This document shows positions 12,240 to 22,966 of a stretch of 64,000 nt of DNA, piece after piece. The DNA comes from Dermacentor variabilis (taxonomy: Eukaryota > Arthropoda > Arachnida > Ixodida > Ixodidae). The DNA is taken from positions 206,360,217-206,424,216 of the forward strand of contig NC_134568.1 in assembly GCF_050947875.1 (NCBI RefSeq), given 5' to 3'. How positions within the stretch are numbered: the stretch's first letter is position 1; every line of letters starts with the position of its first letter. The notes beneath the pieces are model-generated. The model was given only the letters and a program-made list of their open reading frames with translations, ran no database searches and was not told the origin of the DNA. A program made the translations under genes and the position numbers.

Positions 12240-12455
12240 ATACGCCCGAGGTAGCTGGATCAAATCTCGGCCACGATGACCGCATCTATAAGGAGGAGAA
12301 ATGTAAAAACGCCCGTGTACCGTGCGTTGGATGTACGTAAAAGAACCCCAGGTGGTCAAAATTTATCCGGAGTTCCCCACTACATGCAGCATGCCTCATA
12401 ATCATATCCTGGGTTTGTTACGTAAAACTCCAAAATTAAAAAAAATTAATCACCA
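12240..12455 (+). repeat. Ruka-like tRNA-derived SINE, 5' truncated
   Basis: Carries the diagnostic chain of this tick SINE: a B-box remnant (GGATCAAATCTCGGCCACG), AAAAACGCCCGTGTACCG, AAGAACCCCAGGTGGTCAAA, CCCCACTACATGCAGCATGC and CTCATAATCATA, then a degenerate A-rich tail ending near 12,450. The tRNA A-box is missing. Similar copies are at 23,911 and 43,043. Family identification is from memory of ixodid SINEs. Confidence 0.75.
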
Positions 12456-13970
12456 AGTGTCTGAAAGTAGGGGAAAATAGCATTATATTGAGCATTCCGT
12501 TTATGCACAGAAGGAAGAATATTCACTTTGCTGTTCGGTGAACGACGTGCTTTAAGCCGAGGAAAATGAACCTGCCAGGCTTAGTCATCGGTGGACGCCA
12601 TAAAAGAAGCTTCTTGACTCTGCGGATAAGCGGATAGGGGTATGAACGGGGGTAAAGTGTGAAACGACGAAGGATATCGTCAAAGAGCTAGAGATGAAAA
12701 TGGTAGTGAAATGTCTTTATGAACTGCGTCACTAAAGCTTGAGAGAAAATACGGCAGCCCATTCTTTGTTGAAAGACGGAGAGCTTAGAGCTTCCTTCCT
12801 TAAAGCCGTTGCCACGCTGAATTTTCACCCTGCGAGGCAAGCAGCGATAGAGACGATTATTTTTATTTTTGAAAGAATCCCTATGTCTACAAGAACTTAC
12901 AAAGTAGTTACGCTACAGATGCGTCGTTGCAGTTAAATGAAATTACAAATATTGTGCAGATTAGCTGGATATTCGGCTGAACTACAGCGCTGACGTGCAA
13001 AGTATTTGCATGGTTCAGGGGTTCATTCCTTTTAAACACTTCATACGTCGATTTCCCCAAAGGGTTCAACGTTCACGAACAACGGCATTCAGCTGAATAC
13101 ATTGTTTTCTTCTTTTTTGTATACTGTAGAAGACTGTTTCAAAAAAGTCTTATATGGAATCATCGAATCGTCTTTCAAGATTCCCTTGTCATTTGCTTTT
13201 CTGTTAGCGTTACAAGTAGTGTAGACGACGGCTCAAAACTCTAGTAGTGTGGAGAATTCTAAGCGCTTATGCTGACATTTATGCCGACAAGGGAGTGCGG
13301 ACAAACCACCGTGTGATGCCTGCAGATCCTATATATGTGACGGCTCCGTAGGGCGCGCGATGTTGCTAAGAAATCGCCGTCTGGTTGCTATGAGGTGCGC
13401 CGCGCTCGATGAATGTCAATATACTCCAGCGGCCATTAGGCTGAACGCGTCCTTTTGCTTATTGGAAGAGCTGCTGACTTGGCCTCCTGCAAATGATTTG
13501 TTTGGCGTATTGGTACAAGTGACGTTTGTGCGAAGAGTGACGAGGCATCAGACGAAATTTAGTTGCCACTGTCAAGGGCTTTATTTTATTATTATTGCGA
13601 AGCATTCTTTGCCTCATTCTTGGCACTTAGCGGCTGCTACGCTGTAGATAGGTTTCTGTCTCACCCCACTTTTATAAAAAGAAAAAAAGCTGGAAGCCGA
13701 TTCAGCCTCCAGTTCAAGTTGATGAAAAAAGTCTTGCTGAGCGAGTTGGGGTGAGATAGGGGCGGGAGTCATTGCGCATCGCACTTTATCGCGTCCCTCC
13801 TCGCATGAGGGGAGTGCAAGGAGCATCGCACTCACAAATTTTTCACTGCACTATTTTCGGGATCAGCATACATTTTCACGTATGAGGACGTGCTAATCAT
13901 ATTTAAATAATTTCCGGGATTGAACATGTCAAAACTACGATCCCATTGTGAGACACGCCGATATGGGGAA
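12456..13970. other. Unassigned DNA
   Basis: No gene or repeat I can name. Open frames are short and unrecognised. Confidence 0.4.
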
Positions 13971-13971
13971 A

Positions 13972-14045
13972 AGCTACCGCATAGCGTAATGGATAGTATC
14001 AGGCTACTGTGCTAGAAGTCCTCTGTACGAATCCGGCCATTGGAC
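13972..14045 (+). repeat. tRNA-like SINE head
   Basis: A-box-like TAGCGTAATGGATAG and B-box-like GTACGAATCC at tRNA spacing, followed by a T/A-rich tail of ATTT repeats. The stems do not pair well enough for a functional tRNA, so I read it as a degenerate SINE. Confidence 0.5.
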
Positions 14046-15029
14046 AATTTATTGATTTATTTATTTAAGGAATCACGATTTCTACATAAGGACGATGCAC
14101 TTAACGCGATGACGACATGTTAGAATACTACGCGAAGTAAGGCTCGTAGCTTTAGTGGCAATACGAATAGCACGCAGCAAGCATAAGTGGGCCAAACAAA
14201 CACGCGCGGCGTGACGTGCGCAGAAACGCGTGGACAGAAGTTGACCGCGACCAGCATCGGTTAGACGTGCAGGGTCTCGTCGTCGTTGTCGCCTTGCGCC
14301 GGCCTCGCGTTCCCGGAAAACTGCGACACATGCTCACGGCGGGCACGGCGTGAGTCGGCTTGGTGCTTTTCAACTGCGAGGTTTTATCGGCGTTGTCGCT
14401 TAGCGTCGGCCTTGCGTTTCGGCAGAGCTGCGTCTTGACGTCCCCGGCGTTGAGCTGCAGCGTGCGTCGCACACGCAGCCTCTTGTTTCAATTCGATTAG
14501 CGTTTCACAGGAGCTTCTGGGTTGTCGATCTGAAAAAATAACGCACGGAGGCATGTTTGCGCTATGTGAGGGACGCGCTGTTTGTCTGCAGAAACCTCGC
14601 ACCGACAGGTTTTACCATGGCTACAACATACGTGTGAAAAAACAGCGGCACAAGTTGGCAAGGTCAGCACAGCTGCGTTACAATTCGTTCCAGCAAGCCC
14701 CAAATGTGTCTAACCTTAGGCTTTAAATACAGCTGCTCCTGTGCACATGTCTGTGCGATTGGAACACGCACGCGCCTAGACATCTTTCGCCGCCTCGCGT
14801 TCACATTCTGGCGCAAAGGAAAATCGTACAGTTAATGTGAGTATTGTTCTTCGGAAAACGTCTTAAAACTGAAAAAATCAGTATTTCCATCTGTAGATAT
14901 CGACGACGGCGAGAGATCGCAAGGAGTGTTCATGCAATCTATATTGCAATAAAACGCTCCAAGCGCCTGAACACGCCGGCTTGCACGCGGGAACTGCGAA
15001 AGGATGTATATATTCCGGGCTTGTTGGTA
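14046..15029. other. Unassigned DNA with a shared short repeat
   Basis: No gene recognised. 14,926-14,955 (AGGAGTGTTCATGCAATC, then TTGCAATAAAA) is a diverged copy of the motif at 8,526, so both probably belong to one dispersed repeat family that I cannot name. GC-rich direct repeats with GTCGTTGTCGCC/GGCGTTGTCGCT occur at 14,280-14,410. Confidence 0.4.
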
Positions 15030-15110
15030 CATGCGCCCGTGGTCTAATGGTTAGAGAGCATCGGGCTGCTGTGGGAGGGGTCCTCTGTTCGAATCCTGCC
15101 GTCTGAGAAT
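15030..15110 (+). repeat. tRNA-like SINE head
   Basis: GTGGTCTAATGGTTAGAG (A-box) and GTTCGAATCCTGCC (B-box) are well preserved, followed by an ATTT-rich tail. The acceptor arms are not complementary, so this is a SINE promoter rather than a tRNA gene. Confidence 0.6.
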
Positions 15111-15243
15111 TTCACTTATTTATTAAATACAGTATATAGATATCCACACGTATATCTTCAGGACATCACGGCGACATCAGGCTGTATGTGATACCAATGG
15201 ACCTAGAGAAAAGACGGGGAATGCGGGAGATGGAAATTCAAGA

Positions 15244-15346
15244 CGATGAGCAAAACGTCAACAAGGTGAATGCAGGAGCCAACGTTTTGACAAGTGGACT
15301 TGTCTTCTTCAAGGCGACGTGTGCTTTCCTGGCCACAGTATATATA
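15244..15346 (-). repeat. Penelope-type terminal repeat, inverted copy, hammerhead-like motif
   Basis: Roughly 100 bp that reappears in inverted orientation at 15,843-15,945. On the minus strand 15,278-15,315 reads GGCGCC-type stem I, then TTGAAGA, a 7-bp stem II (GACAAGT / ACTTGTC) closed by CC, then AAAACGTTGG. This is the layout of the minimal hammerhead ribozymes of PLE terminal repeats, with two core changes (CUGA to UUGA, and GAAA to AAAA). It is therefore probably inactive. Confidence 0.5.
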
Positions 15347-15636
15347 GGTGGGATTCATAACTTTGTTCAGGTCATAACATTGATGTACTTAAACTCTACA
15401 TCTTACAGTCAAATTTCCGTTCTGAACGAGAAAGAAAATACAGAGAATCATACCTTGTCCATAAGTTCAAGACATTGCAACCAATAGGCATAAACGTTTC
15501 AAAGGGAGCTTTAGAATCTATTCGCTATGCTAAACTTCAAGCTATAGGCAACAACACTTAGTTTGATTTCTTGGCGTATCCCCCGCTTTCTTTCTTTTTT
15601 TGTCCTTTCCTTTCTTCTTTTTTTTTTTTTTTTGGC

Positions 15637-15670
15637 AGCCGGCGTGTCAGACGCCCTTGACACGCCGGCT
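15637..15670. repeat. Perfect 13-bp GC hairpin
   Basis: AGCCGGCGTGTCA (15,637-15,649) and its exact complement (15,658-15,670) with an 8-nt loop. It is preceded by a long pyrimidine/T tract and followed by a 15-G run (15,698-15,712). It sits midway between the inverted PLE-type repeats. Confidence 0.9.
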
Positions 15671-15842
15671 AACGCGCGTGCGTTGACAGACCGAAGAGGG
15701 GGGGGGGGGGGGTTGTGCCCTGGCTTTGACCTTGTACACAGCGTTCCTTTACTCTCAATTCGACACGCTAACACATTTTCCCTCGTTTCTACATCCTCCC
15801 GCCTCACGCTCTCTCCCCTTTAGAAGAACCCCATCTATATAA

Positions 15843-15945
15843 ATTGTGGCCAGGAAAGCATACGTCGCCTTGAAGACAAGTCCACTTGTCGAAACGTTGG
15901 CTCCTGCATTCACCTTGTTCACGTTTTGCTCACCAGTGGACCCAG
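15843..15945 (+). repeat. Penelope-type terminal repeat, second arm, hammerhead-like motif
   Basis: Inverted partner of 15,244-15,346. The plus strand at about 15,867-15,903 has stem I GCC/GGC, core TTGAAGA (consensus CUGANGA with C to T), stem II around CC (CAAGT/ACTTG), the conserved GAAA and a short palindromic stem III (ACGT) before TGGC. The spacing fits type-I hammerheads of Penelope-like retroelements. The GAAA is intact here but the first core C is not. No PLE protein lies between the arms. Confidence 0.5.
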
Positions 15946-16059
15946 TAGCACATATTGACTCACATTTTTCAGCTGCACAATCTCTGGGGTCGGCGCATGG
16001 CAAAAGGCTAGAAATATACCCAATACGTAAAACTGGTGGTAACTCGCTACGAAAAACTT

Positions 16060-16165
16060 TGTATTTAAGAATGTGTGACCGATGGTAGAATCGAACCTAT
16101 GCCGTCGAGCACAGCAGGGTGGTTCGCCAACCAGTAGGCCACGATCGCACGCATGCTTCTCGCGT
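16060..16165 (-). repeat. tRNA-like SINE head
   Basis: On the minus strand, TGGCCTACTGGTTGGCG (A-box) and GGTTCGATTCTACC (B-box) lie at tRNA spacing. The flanks AGCTGCACAATCTCTGGGG (15,971) and AGCTGCACTATCTCAGGGA (16,271) form an imperfect direct repeat about 300 bp apart around it. Confidence 0.55.
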
Positions 16166-16410
16166 TCCAAAGGCCGCCAGTTCTTTGTTTGAAACACTCG
16201 GTGCGTGCACCACCTGCTACTTTCTCGTATTCTTTCCCTTTGACAACTCGTGCTTTGAGGCGCTGTGTCAAGCTGCACTATCTCAGGGACCGGTCCGCTT
16301 TCCCCAACACTTTCCCCGTCTGACTTTACGCTACGTAAAAATTGTGCGACCTCGTACCAACCTCATGATTGCCCACGTTAATCTTGTTTTAACATTCCTT
16401 CCTCGTAGTA

Positions 16411-16640
16411 CAAGAGAGAGAAAACATTTATTAGAACCATCGAGGTGGTTGCTCTTGAGGTCGAGTGGGTGGTGTCCTCATTCCAGGACTCCACTGGCCA
16501 TGGCTGCTCGACGTACTTGCTGGACGAGAGCTTCTTGTCCCGCCAGGGTATCGCCGGTCAGCTGTACCTCCCACCGCTCAAATTGCGTGCGTAGTACAAA
16601 CTCCATCGCTAACTTACACCGCATGGTATAGTCATCGGTA
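16411..16640 (-). pseudogene. LINE 3' fragment
   Basis: The minus strand encodes the terminal helix of a tick LINE ORF2 (FERWEVQLTGD, then ALVQQVRRAAMASG and a stop), equivalent to the ends of the fragments at 8,842 and 35,474. The 3' end is a GA-rich tract (AGAGAGAGAAAAC at 16,411). Upstream coding sequence is degraded beyond about 16,640. Confidence 0.55.
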
Positions 16641-16649
16641 TGTACGACT

Positions 16650-17985
16650 GTATGAAACGTAGTTTCTGATGACGTCACAACCCGTGTTTCTCTCGCTTGC
16701 CCTCGTCCACTACCCATGTCGAAACCAACAATCGTCATGTCGTAAGCTCCCGTCGAACGGTCGGCGTAGAAATGCCCTTGCTCACATACGATCATCTTCG
16801 ACGTCGTTACGCTGATATGTCACAGGCACACGTGCGCTCCCGACTCCGCGCACACACAACTTCTCGATTTACGCAAGCACGTTGGTTCACCTGGTATCGT
16901 TTTGCGGAACCCCAAACAATGCTGGAAGGCTAGGTACCGGCAACATGCCTCGCGTGACATCGTTTCCGACAGTGCGTGAGATCTGCGGAACTTTTCATCG
17001 CTTAATTTACTACATTACAATTAAACCTAACGGCTGATTTCACTTATGCATTCCTTGGCCTTATAGAATGTTGGCCTCATGTGGTTGCAACTAACGAAAA
17101 ATTGAGCCCCTCGGTTCCCCTTATTCTTGAAACTCATTATAGTGAATTGACCAAGATCACTAATATTGCTATTCCTCCAAAGTTCTCAGAGCGGCATCGT
17201 TTGTTACAGCTTTTCTCGTCAATAAGCTAACCAGTTGTACATGTCATTTGTTACTGAAAAAAAGTATTCGAGTTATGGTGAGCGTTACCAGAGAAACAAA
17301 ATAACAGTTAAATTACAAAATTAACAAAAAATGCAATTGATTACAAGTAATTAATTTGCACGTAGTTCATTACGTACAAGTTTGAACCACTGGTCCACGA
17401 TCCCAGGCATACGCATCTCGTGCCAAAGCCTATACCCTAACACTTTCCTACGCGCGCGTCACATGTTAGTTCCTCGTGTTCTTTCCTCGTGACAGCTCGC
17501 GCTTTGAGACGCGAGCTTTCACGAGGAGAGAACACAAAGTACATTCCCCAGTACCTTGCTCCCAACAGCCAACGTCACGTAGAAACTGTGCGTCGTTGTT
17601 CCAGCTTCATGATCGAGCCAAGTTGATCGCGTTCAACCATTTCTTCGCCCGGAGTGAAAATGCCCTCGTCGTTTCAACATAGACCTCATGACATAGATAC
17701 AGGTACGTACGACTGCATAGCACTTAGTCGCAGATGCCCACAATCCGTGTATTCGTTGCTGACGCCCGTTGAATAGCTATGCGGAACCCAACAATCGGCA
17801 CGTTGTGTAATTTCGCGTCGAACGGACGCAGTAGGAACGATGCCGTTGCCGTCGATCGTCTTCACCGCCGTCGTCTCACTGCTGTAGTCATACACACAAG
17901 CAGCTGCAGCCATGATTCGTATACTTTCCGCGGTTTAATTTGTCGCAAAGCAAGAGTGTAATTTCGCAAATAGTACATTCACTAG
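16650..17985. other. Unassigned DNA with a hairpin
   Basis: No gene recognised. It contains the near-perfect hairpin at 17,476-17,535; the remainder is unremarkable. Confidence 0.4.
17476..17535. repeat. 26-bp-arm hairpin
   Basis: Arms 17,476-17,501 and 17,510-17,535 (GTGTTCT...GCTCGCG and complement) differ at 2 of 26 positions, with loop CTTTGAGA. A diverged half occurs near 16,230 (GACAACTCGTGCTTTGAG), so it belongs to a dispersed repeat. Confidence 0.85.
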
Positions 17986-17989
17986 AAGG

Positions 17990-19490
17990 TACGCAATTTG
18001 TTTGGTTTGACAAAGAAAACAGCGCTAACACATGCAACCACAAAGGAACAAGCACGAGACACAAGCGCTGACTGTCAACTAAATTTTATTGACGGAAGGC
18101 GGACGCCTTACATATGGCGAATGGCAGAGGTGAAGTGGAAGGGAGCGATACAAGCGGGAAAAATGACACCGCGCATCGATGAATGTAAGTGCAGGCAGTC
18201 AACAGAAACAGACACGGAAAAAGAAAGAAAGAAAGAAAAAGGCAAGAGATGCTAAAAGACAAACAATTCAGTATTCGGTCGATTCTCAAAATTCAAGCTC
18301 TGCGACAAATAGCGATACTGAGGGGGTGCTTACGCACTTGCTGCCATATTTCTTTATGTGGAACGCTTCCAAACTGACGCGCGCCGTCCTGTCGGTACTC
18401 TTACCGAGAATCTTTGTCTCTCCCAACCGAGCCTCGCATCCTCTGCATTTAATTATGTGCGCGATCAAATGTGCGTACTCGTCCCTTAAATGACGCAAAT
18501 TTCGAGCATGCACTGTAAAATAATTTACACCCTAAAAAGTGAAAAAGGGTGTAAATGTGTCTATAACTTACACCCTTGGGGTGTGATTTAAATAACTGAC
18601 GCCCTAAGAGTGTGAGTTATAGACACATTTACACCTTTTTTCACATTTTTGGTGTAGATTATTTTACAGCGTGGTCCCCCAAGCGATCATCGATGCAGGC
18701 GGTCAATTTGGCCGACATAAAGCCCTCCACACTTCAACGGAATAGCACGGATCACTCCTGTGGGAAGCTTGACGAACGGCTTGTCATATTTTACCTGATA
18801 ACCTCTTTTTTTAGAGTTGCAAATGCGTGCGCACAACTGTGCCAGTTTGTTGAGTGCCGAAAAAACACCGCACACCCCATGCCTGTTGGCCACCATGTTG
18901 AGGTTGTTCGAAGTCTTCTGCAGGTACGGCACAACCAGAGGCTTGTCGGTCTTCCGACGGTCATCTTATTTTCTTCGTGTTCCTAGTTTTAGCTTCTGAA
19001 GGAGGGTCTCAGAAGTAGCAATCAAAACCGACAAGGGGAGTCCCGCCTCCAAAAGTCGGCTGGCGTGACTCTCAAAACATTTCTGCATTATGTTCGGGCA
19101 CGATTTTTGAAGAGACGACTCCAAACAGTGCGACGCTATAGCTCTTTTCAGAGTTTTGGAAAGCGCGGAATCAAATGGCAGCAAAACCTTTTTTGCTCGA
19201 AAGAAGTAGCCCCAGCAAACGTGCCTTTCACAAAAAGTTAGTCTCAGTTCTAAAAACTGTGAAACAGCTGCGTCAGGTAGTTCGTGGGAGACATTGAGCC
19301 CAAGTCCATGTTTGTCAAATGCGTTTAAAACTTCACCTACTGTAGAGAGGTAGGTGAAGGCCGTCTGCTTTTTTAGAAGCACTAAAATCATCAACGTACC
19401 TAAATACATTTAAATCAAACCCCCGAAATATGCACGATCTAAAAGTTTATCTAGTTTTGCTGAAAATATGTCACAAGGAATTCACAAAGA
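17990..19490 (-). pseudogene. Penelope-like element, RT end plus GIY-YIG, minus strand
   Basis: Reading on the minus strand, the PLE reverse transcriptase catalytic block NVFRYVDDF is at 19,387-19,398. A frame change follows, then the RT C-terminus in 18,966-19,409 (STVGEVLNAFDKHGLGLN). Next come the linker and GIY-YIG endonuclease (VIRAIPLKCG, LYVGQ; 18,690-18,810), then, beyond a MITE, the C-terminal part with CRGCEARL (18,286-18,500). The 3' region runs to about 17,990. The N-terminal RT part is missing. Frameshifts, GQID in place of GQTG and the MITE make it non-functional. It faces a second PLE fragment (19,500-20,480) in inverted orientation, and the two are strongly similar over the shared part. 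Confidence 0.8.
18511..18671. mobile_element. 161-bp palindromic MITE with CACTG-type ends
   Basis: The terminal inverted repeat CACTGTAAAATAATTTACAC (left) matches the right end with two differences (CGCTG..., ...TCTACACC). The arms extend to about 55 bp, making the element nearly a full palindrome. It splits a PLE coding region, and the uninterrupted PLE on the opposite strand (near 19,665) shows that the empty site was GCATGGTCCCCC. This leaves TG on both sides as a 2-bp target duplication (18,509-18,510 and 18,672-18,673). The CACTG ends suggest the CACTA/EnSpm superfamily, but no transposase is present to confirm it. Confidence 0.8.
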
Positions 19491-19499
19491 CTGTCACAA

Positions 19500-20480
19500 G
19501 CTGTCACAGTTGTGCCCCCACATTTGCAACTCTAAATAAAGAGGTTGTCAGGTGAAACATGACAAACCGTTCGTCAAGTGTTCCACAGGAGTGGTCTGTG
19601 CTATTCCGCTGAAGTGTGGAAGGCTTTATGTCGGCCAAACCGGCCGCATGCATCGAAAACCGCTTGGGGGACCATGCCCGAAATTTAAGTAATTTAAGGG
19701 ACGAGTATGCACATTTGGTCACGCACGTAATTAAATGCAGAGGATGCGAGGCTCGGTTGGAAGAGACGAAGATTCTCAGTAAGAGTACCGACAAGACGGC
19801 GTGCGTCAGTTTGGAAGCGTTCCACATAAAGAAAAGAAATAGGGCAGCGAGTGCGCAAGCACCCCGTCAGCATCGCTGTTTGCCGATGAGCTTGAATTTT
19901 TAGAATCAACCGAATACTGAACGACACAAAGCTGAGCTAGTTGGTAAGTATTCGTTATGCAAAAAAGAGGTGAGGCGTGCGGACAGGACACACGAGTAGA
20001 GAAGTGTACAACACGAACGCCGACTATCAACTGAAGGGAGCACTGAGGCGAAAAAAAGAAAGAAGACGCAAAACTCATCTGCTTTGTGTCTTCTTTCTTT
20101 TTTTTCGCCTCAGTGCTCCCTTCAATTGATAGTCGGCGTTCGTGTTGTCCATTTCTCTACTCTTGTGTCCTGTCTGCACGCCTCACCTCTTTTTTGCATA
20201 ACGAATACTGAATTGCTTGTCATTTAGAATATCTTGCCTTTTTATGTGTTTCTTTTTCTTTTTTTCTGTGTCTGTTTCTGTTGATTGCCTGCACGTACGT
20301 TCATCGATGCGCGGTGTCATTTTTCCCGACTGTATCGCTGCCTTCCACTTCACCTCTGCCATTCGCCATATGTAAGGTGTCTGCCTTCCGGCAATAAAAT
20401 TTAATTGACAGTCAGCGCTTGTGCCTCTCGTCCTTGTTCCTTTGCGGTTGCATGCGTTAGTGCTGTTTTATTTTTCAAAT
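19500..20480 (+). pseudogene. Penelope-like element, GIY-YIG end, plus strand
   Basis: The plus strand encodes VCAIPLKCG-RLYVGQTGRMHR (GIY-YIG core, near 19,590-19,650), then after a frame change HARNLSNLRDEYAHLV, CRGCEARL and SLEAFHIKKRN, to a stop at about 19,901. A 281-bp palindromic insertion (19,921-20,201) interrupts the 3' region, which then continues to about 20,480. There, AATAAAATTTAATTGACAG and AGTCAGCGCTTGTG match the other PLE ends. It is 5'-truncated before the RT. Confidence 0.75.
19921..20201. mobile_element. 281-bp fold-back insertion with 10-bp target duplication
   Basis: Flanked by CGAATACTGA at 19,911-19,920 and 20,202-20,211. The inverted PLE copy near 18,270 lacks the insert and has a single CGAATACTGA, so the duplication is real. 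The insert is almost entirely a palindrome: arms of about 125 bp (19,947-20,075 and 20,080-20,212) with only a few mismatches. The start GACACAAAGC is repeated inverted at the centre. It has no coding sequence. An inverted pair of short PLE-type terminal repeats is the most likely explanation; a MITE is less likely given the 10-bp duplication. Confidence 0.75.
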
Positions 20481-20742
20481 CAAGTATGCACCAACTCGTC
20501 AAGAAATAAGTTTTAATAAGGTACACTAAACTGCTCAAGGTGCCTCATGTGCAAAACTGAACGTTGTGCATATGCCATCTAGTGCCATATTTAGTGAATT
20601 GCCTTATTTATTTTATGCCCCATGGGGTTCACCTAATTTCACATCATATTTATTCGACGATGCTACAATTTATTGCTGTTCAGAAACTGGCGACATCAGT
20701 TGTTAACAATTCCAGTTTCGTACGGATTAGTTAGTATCTCAA

Positions 20743-20799
20743 TCGGTTGGTCAGTGGGTCGGTCGGTCGGTCGGTCGGTCGGTCGGTTGGTCGGTCGGC
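20743..20799. repeat. (GGTC)n microsatellite
   Basis: About thirteen GGTC/GGTT units, ending next to a palindromic ATCAATCGAT. Confidence 0.9.
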
Positions 20800-22940
20800 C
20801 TTTTTCGATCAATCGATTGCTGTGTTGAAGCCAGACACATATTTCCTTCCTAGATCAATATCGTTGCAAAGCGCAGAGCCGGCAGGTTTCGTGCTTCCTG
20901 CAGCTAGCACGTAGGAATTGCTGCTGGCGTTCACTTTGTGCACGCTGCCGGCGGCTTCCAGAAAAGTATTGCGCATATACTTTCCGGCACGCACGAGCTG
21001 CGTCTCTCATTGGCGCAGACGTTCAAGCATAACTCGGCGATTTGTCATCCGCACGGGCGGAATCGACGGCATACGCTAAACCACGGCCCGCCCTCACCAC
21101 GAGCTGCGTGATCGTGGGAAAAAAAGGAAAATAAATAGCTCTGCGAGGAGGCAGTCAACAGAGGCCGTGAGCGGACAGGTAGCTATTTTCTAAAGATAGA
21201 AAGCAGAACGAAGCAGCCCGGAATGGAGATGTAGAAGCACAAAAAATAAATAAATAAAGATGAACTAAAAGATAAAGAAGAAATCGAGGGCGTCAAGAAC
21301 ATATAAATGAAAAAAATCGAATTTCGCCGTGGTTCGCAAACATTATGCCTCGTTTGTGCATAATACAAACATTAATAGGTACTCGGTCAAGAAAAGTAAG
21401 GAAAATAAATGGAATCCATGCAAAAGTAGCGACACTATTCAGAGCACTCTACAGAGAGAAGAAGGCACAAGCACTGCAAAACGACGCCCGAATAAGAACT
21501 CACACACAGAAAAAAAAAAACGTTGCCATCGTTGTATTGAAACACGTTTCAAACATAACAGGCTAGAAAAAAAGGAGACAGGGGCAGGGGCCGGGGGAAA
21601 CGTAGAGCAAATAATAGCCAAATATTTAGGAAACTAATACACGAACAGGAGACGTAGGTGAAGTGACGCAGAAGAGAAAAAGAAACGTTTCCTTAAAGCG
21701 CAGAACAAAGAATATGGCGGCAAAAGCAAGAAAGGTGGAGGGGCGAGAAGTATTGCAAGGCAGTACCCCAGCACGTCGCGGTGGGGCACCACGAACTGCA
21801 GCACTTTCCGGTTTGCGGCCGCAGCAGATCCACTTCTGCAGATAAAATCTCGCTCAGGCCAGCGAGGCATGAAGAGCGGGGAAACGGCAAGGTGGAGTGG
21901 GCGCTCGCACGAGCCTGCAAGCTCGAAACTGCGCACAGCATGCATAAGGCTAACCGATCGGAACGAGAATAGAGAAACGGCACACGGCAGGAAAAGGAGA
22001 GAGAATATAGCAAAAACGCCTTGCGTAATATGACAGCACTTGGAGATCTCTGCAAAGCGGAAGAAAATAAGTGCGAATAGAAAGAACAGGCGAATTATAC
22101 TGGGCGAAAGGGAACTAGAAGGGCTCTCTGAGCGAACCAAACAAACTTAACAAACAGTAACAGGCGAAGAAAAGCAGGGAGAAGACGATTCTCGGTGCGT
22201 CTGAATTCCGGCCATGTCTGGTGGGCAGGTAAGGAACACGGTTTCGACGAGAAATCCAAAAAAGAAAAATAAACGGCGCAAATACAACGGCGCGAACTGG
22301 AAACAACGCGACATTTAGAATAAGTTCGCGGCCAACGGGCAAACGGCTGAGACATCAACAAACAAAGCGTCTACTACCGGTTCTCGAGAGGCAATTTTGC
22401 GGAAAAGGGGAGCGTAGGACGGCGAAAATCGGGGTTCCTATCTAGCGCAGACTGCCCCTCCCTCCCCCACCACTCGAAGCTCCCGAGAATAATCCGGTTA
22501 GCCGCCCCAGCAGCGATCCACTAGAGCCGAGACCAGGCGCACATGAAGAGATCGGCGGCCGAAAGGAGAGGACCGACTCCACCCTCAGTGGCAGATCAGC
22601 CGGTGGTCTACTTCCAGCGGTGTGTGCGCGAGAAAGCGCAGGAGCGGACCGAGCCGCGCTGGCAACACCGCAGGGGTGGCCACTGACTGCGCACGCCAAG
22701 GGGCGAAAGGCTAAATAAACACAATAAAACAACGAAGTGGCTTGTATAAACGGCTGACGGTTGACAACCATTGGAGTTATGCGCCATTCAGGACCACGTG
22801 GGCACCTGACGGCTCTGTGAATGTTGCGAAAGCGATTGTTCGGCTCTATGGGACAACGACAGCGTTTGTACAGTCAGAACACGAGACAGGTTGCGCTACT
22901 GGGACACTTTCTCAGGACAAAGTGCGAAACAGATATGTGT
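20800..22940. other. Unassigned DNA
   Basis: No recognised gene. A 61-codon minus-strand frame (20,809-20,994, containing SVHKVNASSNSYVLAAGS) has protein-like composition but no ATG at its start and no family I know. It could be a decayed exon or repeat. Longer minus-strand frames at 21,634-22,140 are Ser/Phe/Leu-rich and look compositional. Confidence 0.35.
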
Positions 22941-22947
22941 TCCCCAA

Positions 22948-22966
22948 CCCCCCCCCCCCCCCCCCC
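22948..22966. repeat. 19-nt C run
   Basis: Uninterrupted run of 19 C, preceded by TCCCCAA. A (TTTA)n tract follows about 90 bp later. Confidence 0.9.

Noticed and set aside
15030..15110. Functional tRNA genes at the A/B-box segments (also 4,100, 13,972, 16,060, 41,450, 49,855, 60,845)
   Set aside because: B-boxes are good but acceptor and anticodon stems fail to pair and each is attached to a SINE-type body or tail.
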